Source: Chloroflexota bacterium (GTDB lineage: Bacteria > Chloroflexota > Dehalococcoidia > SHYB01 > JACPQI01). Taken from it: a stretch of DNA of 5,276 nucleotides. Positions within the stretch are counted from its first letter, which is position 1. Every line of letters begins with the position of its first letter. The notes beneath the pieces are model-generated. The model did no database searches, was not told the DNA's origin, and was given only the letters and a program-made list of their open reading frames with translations. Shown piece after piece: positions 1 to 4,728 of the stretch. Where the stretch lies: contig JACPQI010000165.1 of NCBI GenBank assembly GCA_016190545.1, forward strand, positions 1 to 5,276, given 5' to 3'. The position numbers and the translations under genes were made by a program.

Positions 1-1
1 C

Positions 2-580
2 GAGGCGCTGCACGGCGATATGACCCAGGGCCAGCGCGAGGCCGTGATGGCGGCGACCCGCAAGGGCCAGGTGGAAGTGCTGGTGGCGACGGATGTGGCC
101 GCCAGAGGCATCGATATTCCAGAGGTGTCCCACGTGGTCAACTTCGACATCCCGCAGGAGGCGGACTCCTACGTGCATCGCATCGGGCGGACGGCCAGAG
201 CTGGGCGGGCGGGCGAGGCGCTGACGCTGGTGACGCCACGCGAGCTCCCCCTGCTCAAGACGATTGAACGGGCGTTAGGCTCTCCCTTGCAGCACAAAGA
301 CTTGCCGACGGTAGCCGAAGTCGAGGAGCGGGAGCGGGAGAGCGTAGCGGCCCAGGCGCGGCAGGCTTTGCTGGAAGGCCAGTGGGGAGCGTTCCGGTCG
401 CTGGCGGAGCAGCTGGCCCAGCAGCACGACCCGCTGGATGTCGCGGCCGCCGCCCTCAGCGTCGCCTACGGGCCTTCCAAGCCGCGACTCGAGATCCCGC
501 AGATAGCGCCGACTGAGGCCGCTCCTACAAAGCCGTCGTACGGGGCGCGGCGCAGGTTTCCCAGGCGTCGGCGCAAGTAA
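2..580 (+). CDS. DEAD-box ATP-dependent RNA helicase, C-terminal part (5' end outside window)
   Basis: This is the second RecA-like domain and tail of a DEAD-box RNA helicase, which unwinds RNA duplexes using ATP in the cytoplasm (ribosome assembly, mRNA turnover). The frame is open to the left edge, so the ATG at 20 is internal and the protein begins upstream. In the 192 visible residues, [11 protein letters not shown] (3-13) is the conserved block before motif [12 protein letters not shown] (29-39) is motif V, and [12 protein letters not shown] (57-68) is motif VI with its arginine fingers. Residues from about 100 to 158 form a helical extension seen in DeaD/CsdA- or RhlE-like members. The end is a basic, probably RNA-binding tail ([12 protein letters not shown]). 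It ends in TAA at 578-580 and converges with the ThDP enzyme gene only 29 bp away. The family is certain. The subfamily (DeaD, RhlE or other) cannot be fixed without the N-terminal domain. Confidence 0.95.
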   Translation, partial: EALHGDMTQGQREAVMAATRKGQVEVLVATDVAARGIDIPEVSHVVNFDIPQEADSYVHRIGRTARAGRAGEALTLVTPRELPLLKTIERALGSPLQHKDLPTVAEVEERERESVAAQARQALLEGQWGAFRSLAEQLAQQHDPLDVAAAALSVAYGPSKPRLEIPQIAPTEAAPTKPSYGARRRFPRRRRK

Positions 581-609
581 GGCGAGCGACTAGCTGGAGT
601 GGCGCCCGA

Positions 610-2259
610 CTAGGCGCGGGCCGCGCTCTTGAATACTCGGTGCTCTTCCTCTGTCGCGATCTTGGCGTCCACCACCACAGGGCCATCCCTTTTCCCCGCC
701 AGTTTGCCCACAGCCTGGATGTCCGCCAGAGTGCGCACCGTAAGGCCCCTGGCCTTGAAGGCCCGGGCCACATCTGCGAAATCCACATCCTGAAAGCAAG
801 CCAGGGCTGGTGGTTTCTTCTCCTCCTTCAGCATGTAGACCTCTGCGCCATAGGCCCCGTCGTTCAGCACCACTATGGTCAAGGGGATGTGGTAGCGAGC
901 GGCCGTTTCCAACTCCTGGATGTTCATCATGAAGCCGCCGTCGCCCGCAAAGACGATGCAATGTCGGTCTGGCCTGCCCAGGGCCGCTCCAATGCCCATG
1001 GCCAGGCCAAGGCCGATAGACTGGAAGTCCTTGGGCCACACAAGGGAGTCCGGGCCAGGGACGGTAATGTGGTCCCACACGAACAAGAGGTTCATTCCGC
1101 CATCCACGACGACGACTCTGTCTTGGGGCAAGACCCGGTCCAGTTCGGCGAGGACCTGAGCGAGACGAAGCTGCTCAGACCCTATCGCTGCGGCGGGCGG
1201 CCTGGGCCGACAAGCCTTGATAAGCGCCTGCGCGCTCTCACTCGCCCAAAAGCTGGGCCGCTCGGATATGCCCGCCTCTGCGAGACTTGCATTGATTGCA
1301 GCGACGACCGTCCGAGCATCGCCTTGGATACCCAACTCTACAGGCGTGAACTCGCCGAAGCGGTCCTGGTCCTGATCAATGTGGACCACCTTGGCCTTGG
1401 GAGCGATGCGCCCACCACCGGTAGTGTAGGGATTGAGGGAAGCTCCCACGGCAAGGATCAAGTCGGCCTGGGCCAACAGTTCCACCGCCGAGTCCGCGGC
1501 AAAGGCGCCAAAGACACCGATGTAGGAGGGGTGGCCTCGAAAATACTGCCAAGCCTGAAGGCTCGTTCCAAGGAGGGCCCCGGTGCGCGATGCCAGGGCC
1601 TCGATCTCACCCCGCGCCTCTGAGAGCACAGCGCCCCTCCCTGCCAGGATCACTGGGCGTTTGGCCGCCACCAACATGGCCGCGGCGCGCTCCACGGCAA
1701 CGGGATCCGGGGCGAGGCGGAACGGCGGAGGCATCGTTGCTCGGGAAGCCTGGTACTGCCACTCCCACGGATAGTCACTCCTCAGGACATCGACCGGTGC
1801 GTTGAAGACCACAGGGCCTCGCCCCGCGCGAATAGTGCGAAAGGCGAGTTGCACGTCCTCACCCACCGTCATAGCCCTCCGCAAGGGAACAAAGTGTCCC
1901 GCGGTCGATTCCACATACCGGCGCTGGTCGAAGGTCTTCGCATTGCCGCGGTCGCCGGCAGGCATGTCCCCCGCGATGACCAGGAGAGGGGAACCCCGCT
2001 TGCGCGCCGTCACCAGCCCCGTTCCCGTCTGGGCCAGCCCCGGTCCCGTACCCACTGTGCAGACACCAGGCTTTCCAGTGGCCCGGGCATATCCATCAGC
2101 CATGACCACCGCGCCCTGCTCGTGGCGAGCATGGATAACCCGCACGCCCTCCTCGTGCATCGCCTGCACCAGGCTGATGGTCACTTCGTCCATAACGCTG
2201 AACACCACCTCGGTCCCTTCCGCAGCTACTGCCTTGGCAACGGCTTCAAAGATTTTCAT
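610..2259 (-). CDS. thiamine-diphosphate-dependent enzyme, acetolactate synthase/benzoylformate decarboxylase superfamily
   Basis: This is a complete 549-residue ThDP enzyme with the usual three domains: Pyr (about 1-165), central DHS-like (about 185-325) and PP (about 365-535). The ThDP-activating glutamate is E47 (ARHEQGAVVMADGYAR), followed by the conserved TGPG stretch at 71-74. The PP domain holds the Mg/ThDP-binding motif, starting with GDGG (439-442) and ending with N466-D467, preceded by the glycine-rich QSIGLGLAMGIGAALG (413-428). Such enzymes cleave or form C-C bonds next to a carbonyl: 2-oxoacid decarboxylation, acetolactate synthesis, or acyloin-type reactions. No regulatory subunit gene (ilvN/ilvH) is next to it, so biosynthetic acetolactate synthase is less likely than a catabolic 2-oxoacid or acyloin enzyme. 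The ATG at 2259 has AAGGAG (2269-2264) four bases upstream; the stop is TAG at 612-610. It is the last gene of the minus-strand cluster. The superfamily is sure, the substrate unknown. Confidence 0.93.
   Translation of the reverse strand: MKIFEAVAKAVAAEGTEVVFSVMDEVTISLVQAMHEEGVRVIHARHEQGAVVMADGYARATGKPGVCTVGTGPGLAQTGTGLVTARKRGSPLLVIAGDMPAGDRGNAKTFDQRRYVESTAGHFVPLRRAMTVGEDVQLAFRTIRAGRGPVVFNAPVDVLRSDYPWEWQYQASRATMPPPFRLAPDPVAVERAAAMLVAAKRPVILAGRGAVLSEARGEIEALASRTGALLGTSLQAWQYFRGHPSYIGVFGAFAADSAVELLAQADLILAVGASLNPYTTGGGRIAPKAKVVHIDQDQDRFGEFTPVELGIQGDARTVVAAINASLAEAGISERPSFWASESAQALIKACRPRPPAAAIGSEQLRLAQVLAELDRVLPQDRVVVVDGGMNLLFVWDHITVPGPDSLVWPKDFQSIGLGLAMGIGAALGRPDRHCIVFAGDGGFMMNIQELETAARYHIPLTIVVLNDGAYGAEVYMLKEEKKPPALACFQDVDFADVARAFKARGLTVRTLADIQAVGKLAGKRDGPVVVDAKIATEEEHRVFKSAARA
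614..630 (+). terminator. possible weak terminator hairpin after the helicase gene
   Basis: On the + strand, GCGCG (614-618) pairs with CGCGC (622-626) around a GGC loop and is followed by TCTT. This would be a short GC-rich hairpin with a poor T-tract, 34 bases after the helicase stop. A second small inverted repeat, GCGCC/GGCGC (602-606/613-617), competes with it. It lies over the last codons of the convergent gene, so coding constraint could explain it. I regard it as weak. Confidence 0.2.
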
Positions 2260-2386
2260 GGGTCTCCTTCCTTCGCAACGCTTCTCTGAGTATCGGGCGA
2301 AAGCCGCAGGATCGCTGTATCCACCCGTCCAATGGAGCCTCCCTTCTTTACCCTGCGATGCGGTGGCGTTCAGCCAACTAACCGCC
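2260..2386. other. intergenic gap upstream of the ThDP enzyme gene
   Basis: These 127 bases separate the end of the first AhpD-like selenoprotein gene from the ThDP enzyme start. They hold the Shine-Dalgarno of the ThDP gene (AAGGAG at 2269-2264). I see no convincing terminator hairpin with a T-run and no good -35/-10 pair, so read-through from the upstream genes is possible but not shown. Confidence 0.4.
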
Positions 2387-2887
2387 TCACGTGCCAGGCA
2401 GGCCAGATACGCTTGTTAGCCTAAGACCATCGGGATGAACAGGCTCGAGGTCAATGGCGACATTGAACCGATGCAGGCCATTGAAAACCATCACCGCAAA
2501 GGCGAGTTCGACGATCTGGGCCTCGGCAAAGTGGATCTTGAGATCCTCCATGAGCGCGTCGTCGATTGCCTTGGGGTTGAGGACGAGAAGCTCCGCGAAT
2601 CGAAGCGCAGCCTTTTCTCGCTCTGTGAGGTCTGATGCTTCGAAATTGCTTACCTTGGAGAGCTTCTCTTCGGTAAGACCCTGCTGCTGAGCCTCAGCAA
2701 CGCGGCTTAACACTCAATGAGTGCAGTCGTTGAGTTGCGCTGATCTCAGGCGGACCATCTCTTTCAAAGGAGCCTCAACGGCGCCGTTCTCCCAGAGCGC
2801 TCGATAGAAGCGGCGAAAAGGCTCGTACATGCCCGCCGGCAGCTTCTGATAAATCTCTCGTGCGCTACCACCTGTCAGTCTCGCCAT
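2387..2887 (-). CDS. AhpD/carboxymuconolactone decarboxylase-like selenoprotein (in-frame TGA read as selenocysteine 58)
   Basis: This is a 166-residue protein if TGA at 2716-2714 is read as selenocysteine. Before it lies a typical AhpD/CMD approach, EMVRLRSAQLNDCTH (43-57). After it the same frame continues at once with VLSRVAEAQQQGLTEEKL (59-76) and the usual C-terminal helices (REKAALRFAELLV, then VELAFAVMVFNGLHRFNVAI). The active site reads C55-T-H-U58. Compared with mycobacterial AhpD (E118, C130, H132, C133, H137), E43, C55 and H57 sit at the matching positions and U58 replaces the resolving cysteine, but the last His is Arg62. The family carries out thiol/disulfide or peroxide reduction in the cytoplasm. 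The start is the ATG at 2887, set by AAGGGAGG four bases upstream; an ATG at 2986 in the same frame has no such site and adds a non-homologous leader. It ends in TGA at 2389-2387, followed by an in-frame TAG three codons later. The alternative is a nonsense-mutated pseudogene; the SECIS-like hairpin and the second gene of the same kind argue against it. Confidence 0.85.
2683..2716 (-). promoter_or_regulatory. bacterial SECIS element with recoded UGA (first selenoprotein)
   Basis: After the TGA (2716-2714) and a 12-nt spacer, GUUGCUGA (2701-2694) pairs with UCAGCAGC (2690-2683) in eight consecutive pairs, one of them G-U, closing a GGC loop (2693-2691). The loop starts with GG at the 21st nucleotide after the UGA. 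The E. coli fdhF SECIS has an upper hairpin starting about 11 nt after UGA with a GG-containing apical loop, which SelB contacts; the layout here is very similar. The pairing is seen directly; SelB binding is inferred. Confidence 0.8.
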
Positions 2888-2891
2888 GGTT

Positions 2892-2899
2892 CCTCCCTT
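2892..2899 (-). promoter_or_regulatory. ribosome binding site fixing the start of the first selenoprotein
   Basis: AAGGGAGG (2899-2892) lies four bases before the ATG at 2887-2885. It decides for this start over the upstream in-frame ATG at 2986. Confidence 0.8.
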
Positions 2900-3011
2900 C
2901 ACACTCAATGAGAAGTCCTGATTCTGAACATTCTCATCTTCCGGTACTGGCCGCCTCGTTGTCCCGACGCTGGGTCGCATTGCCATCAGCAGACAACTAT
3001 GTCGGGCCGTC

Positions 3012-3782
3012 CTATGCGGTTGTCAGACCACCCCTGGCATAGATGATGGCCCCCGTGATGTATGCAGAGGCGTCAGAGGCCAGGAAGATAGCCGCCCCAA
3101 CGTAGTCCTCCGGTTGGGCCAGGCGCCCCAGCGGTATTCTGGCCAGGCTGTTGCGAAGCACCTCGGGGCGATCGGCGTAGTACCGCTTGGTCAAAGTCGT
3201 CTCGGTGATGCCTGGCATGAGCACGTTCACCCGCACATTGTAGGGTCCCCACTCAAGAGCGAGGGCCTGGCTAAACGTGTGCATACCCGCCTTTGCGGCG
3301 CCGTAGTGGGCCAGCCCCATGCTGGGCCACGTGCTCTGGCCAGAGCTGATGTTGATGATGCTGCCCCTTTTCTGCTGCACCATGACTTTGCCTACTGCGC
3401 GGCTGCAATGGTAGACGCTGTGCAGGTTCCGGGCCACCGCGGTATGCCAGGCGTCTTCTTCCATCTCCAGCACTGGACAGTAAGTGCCTCCCCCGACGTT
3501 ATTGATGAGAACATCAATCTTGCCAAAAACCTTCACCGCCTTCTGGACGAGAGCTTCTACGTCCGCCTTGACGGTGACATCAGCGCAGACTCCCAGTGCC
3601 TTCTGCCCTGAGGTCTCGATCTCCCGCGCCACCTCATCCACGTCGGACTTTGTGCGGGCAACCACTACCACATCAGCGCCAGCTTGTGCCAGCCCCAGAG
3701 CGAGGGCCCTGCCGATCCCCTTCCCGCTTCCCGTGACGATGGCGGCCCGACCATGTAGATCGAACTGGGCCAAGTTTGTCAT
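3012..3782 (-). CDS. short-chain dehydrogenase/reductase (SDR), classical type
   Basis: This is a complete 256-residue classical SDR, an NAD(P)-dependent oxidoreductase of hydroxyl/carbonyl groups. The cofactor glycine motif is TGSGKGIG (17-24), D68 (CADVT) contacts the adenine, and NNVGG (94-98) replaces the usual NNAG. Catalytic residues are N119, S147 (NISSG), Y160 and K164 (YGAAK), followed by the PG motif (190-191) and a normal C-terminus ending with a G-rich strand (ITGAIIYARGG). R43 (VARTKS), just after the second strand, hints at NADP(H) preference. The ATG at 3782 overlaps the stop of the NTF2-like gene as ATGA and has AGGAGG (3794-3789) six bases upstream, so the two genes are probably translationally coupled and act in one pathway. 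Stop TAG at 3014-3012. FabG-like sequence features do not imply fatty-acid synthesis here; the substrate is unknown. Confidence 0.94.
   Translation of the reverse strand: MTNLAQFDLHGRAAIVTGSGKGIGRALALGLAQAGADVVVVARTKSDVDEVAREIETSGQKALGVCADVTVKADVEALVQKAVKVFGKIDVLINNVGGGTYCPVLEMEEDAWHTAVARNLHSVYHCSRAVGKVMVQQKRGSIINISSGQSTWPSMGLAHYGAAKAGMHTFSQALALEWGPYNVRVNVLMPGITETTLTKRYYADRPEVLRNSLARIPLGRLAQPEDYVGAAIFLASDASAYITGAIIYARGGLTTA
3091..3125. repeat. 35-bp direct repeat, copy A (inside the SDR gene)
   Basis: This stretch matches 4551-4585 at 33 of 35 positions in the same orientation; the differences are at 3109 and 3120. It encodes SDR residues 220-231 (RLAQPEDYVGAA). Flanking bases do not match, so the copy has sharp edges. 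Confidence 0.85.
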
Positions 3783-4306
3783 TCCGCTCCTCCTGAAACA
3801 TTTCGGGGCAAAGAACCGACACGGTCGGTAGTCCTGGAGAGTGCTTCAATATCAGCAATGCGCTCTCTGAATCGCCACTTGCCATCCGGGCACTTGACCA
3901 TCTTGTCGTGGTACCGCCCGAAGGCGAGGATGTAGGGCTCGCCCGCCGCGCTTTCGTCAAGCCGCGCGAAGTAGCTCGCGACGCTCGCTTCGGCGCCCTT
4001 CAACGTAATCACCGGCTCTACCAACATATGCTTGTGGTACTTGTTTGGGGCGCGGGTATGCTTGCTGATGTAGGCGGCAAGGGCAGCCCGTCCCTGGTGC
4101 CGGACGCGGCCTGACCCAGGGAGCCCCTCTCGCCGCCGGACATCAAAGGCGCCATCCTCTGTGAAGCAGTCCACCCATTCCTGCTCCTTGCCGTAGTCAA
4201 TACTGTGGCCGTACTGGTACATGGCGCGCAGGATTGCCCGTTCCTCCTCCAGCGTTTCCAACCGCTGTAGCACTTCCTCCAGGCTTGACATACTGCCCTT
4301 AGGCAC
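3779..4306 (-). CDS. NTF2-like / SnoaL-like domain protein
   Basis: This is a 175-residue protein with the cone-shaped NTF2-like fold typical of SnoaL_4-type proteins. The N-terminal helix region (about 8-40, LEEVLQRLETLEEERAILRAMYQYGHSID) leads into WVDCFTEDGAFDVR (44-57). Then come the GRAALAAYI helix (72-80), the KYHKHMLVEPVI strand (89-100), the SYFARLDES strand (111-119), FGRYHDKMVK (129-138) and the terminal GKWRFRERIADIEAL (142-156). Members act as small dehydratases, isomerases or cyclases (bile-acid dehydratase, SnoaL-type cyclases), or as the small subunit of ring-hydroxylating dioxygenases. No dioxygenase large subunit is present, so an enzyme or binding role beside the SDR is more likely. 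The start is the GTG at 4306, chosen because AAGGAGG lies five bases upstream; the ATG at 4291 has none. Its TGA (3781-3779) overlaps the SDR start. The reaction is not deducible. Confidence 0.88.
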   Translation of the reverse strand: MPKGSMSSLEEVLQRLETLEEERAILRAMYQYGHSIDYGKEQEWVDCFTEDGAFDVRRREGLPGSGRVRHQGRAALAAYISKHTRAPNKYHKHMLVEPVITLKGAEASVASYFARLDESAAGEPYILAFGRYHDKMVKCPDGKWRFRERIADIEALSRTTDRVGSLPRNVSGGAE

Positions 4307-4501
4307 GGCGCCCTCCTTTTTCGAATTTTGGCACGAGAATCAAGGAGTCGTAGTTGGACACTTTGGCTATGTCTACTATTCTGGACACCGAAGCGATGGG
4401 TAGTCAGTGCCGTGAGTCACAGATCATCGGGCGCTTCCAGATTGTTGGCAAAATCTCCGGCTTCACCGCCAGCACCCCCTGCCTTTTGGCAAGAAAATAA
4501 T
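4307..4501. other. intergenic region between LLM remnant and NTF2-like gene
   Basis: This 195-base gap is lower in GC than the genes around it and has no gene I can support. It holds the NTF2-like gene's ribosome site at its left end, a small hairpin-forming TTGCC-AAAA-GGCAG on the minus strand near 4488-4475, and two TGGACAC repeats (4355-4361 and 4382-4388). It may carry the promoter of the NTF2-SDR unit, but no clear minus-strand -35/-10 pair is visible. It may also contain decayed sequence lost from the LLM gene. Confidence 0.4.
4312..4318 (-). promoter_or_regulatory. ribosome binding site fixing a GTG start (NTF2-like gene)
   Basis: AAGGAGG (4318-4312), followed by five bases and GTG at 4306-4304, supports the GTG start and a six-residue... 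N-terminal stretch (MPKGS) before the first internal ATG. Confidence 0.75.
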
Positions 4502-4654
4502 CTACGCTTCAAACCTTGTCAATGTTTTGAGATAGCTTCTTAGTACATTCGCCGCCCCAACGTAGTCCCCCGGTTGGGCTAGGCGTACCTGCCGGATAAA
4601 GTTGGCGAGCGGCTCTGCGGACGCAGGTACCCCGATGCCAAAGATGATCGTCAT
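4502..4654 (-). pseudogene. truncated LLM-class flavin oxidoreductase, N-terminal remnant
   Basis: This is a 50-codon frame with an excellent start: AGGAGG (4666-4661), six bases, then ATG at 4654. The first ~23 residues (MTIIFGIGVPASAEPLANFI and on to RQV) look like the N-terminus of luciferase-like, F420- or FMN-dependent oxidoreductases of the methylene-tetrahydromethanopterin reductase type, where the first beta strand and active-site loop begin FGIG.P. Those proteins run to roughly 300-350 residues; this frame ends in TAG at 4504-4502. Residues 24-35 (RLAQPGDYVGAA) are encoded by a segment 33/35 identical to part of the SDR gene, and the remaining tail matches nothing I recognise. It is probably a deletion/recombination remnant that may still be translated. 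The LLM assignment rests on a short stretch; it could instead be a small novel ORF. Confidence 0.6.
4551..4585. repeat. 35-bp direct repeat, copy B (inside the LLM remnant)
   Basis: This is the second copy of the stretch at 3091-3125, with 33/35 identity, same orientation, 1460 bp away. It codes in the same reading phase as in the SDR gene (R24-A35 of the remnant). The match starts and stops abruptly. Confidence 0.85.
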
Positions 4655-4676
4655 TCGCTCCCTCCTGTTGTGGGCT

Positions 4677-4700
4677 TCCCAGGGCAAGGTGATCCTGGGA
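4677..4700. repeat. 7-bp perfect inverted repeat upstream of the LLM remnant
   Basis: TCCCAGG (4677-4683) and CCTGGGA (4694-4700) are perfect inverted copies with a 10-base loop. They lie between the second selenoprotein's stop and the remnant's ribosome site. There is no T-run, so it is not an ordinary terminator. It could be an operator, an mRNA processing hairpin, or chance. Confidence 0.35.
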
Positions 4701-4728
4701 GTCAACTCATGCGGGGGAGACCGCCTGC

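Noticed and set aside
640..1623. Long + strand frame of 327 codons opposite the ThDP enzyme
   Set aside because: It is an antisense shadow of a clearly conserved gene; its translation is rich in His, Arg and Gly and resembles no family. The same applies to the other frames at 525-1078 and 1583-2419.
2387..2713. A separate 108-residue CMD-family protein starting at GTG 2713
   Set aside because: The GTG directly follows the in-frame TGA, has no ribosome site of its own, and the product would lack the catalytic cysteine pair. It is the 3' half of the selenoprotein.
2710..2912. 12-base repeat ACACTCAATGAG at 2710-2721 and 2901-2912, one copy covering the recoded TGA
   Set aside because: Curious, but short. 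One copy is fixed by coding sequence and the other lies before the ribosome site; no further copies or symmetry make it a site.
2714..2986. A 90-residue protein starting at ATG 2986 and ending at the TGA
   Set aside because: The first 33 residues lie in the gap after the SDR gene, have no ribosome site and do not look like the family. The real start is at 2887 and the TGA is internal.
3114..3611. + strand frame of 165 codons opposite the SDR gene
   Set aside because: Antisense shadow of the SDR; no ribosome site and no recognisable domain.
4400..4501. Short minus-strand frame reading DYFLAKRQGVLAVKPEILPT in the gap after the LLM remnant
   Set aside because: No start codon with a ribosome site and no family resemblance; it could be decayed coding sequence but cannot be supported.
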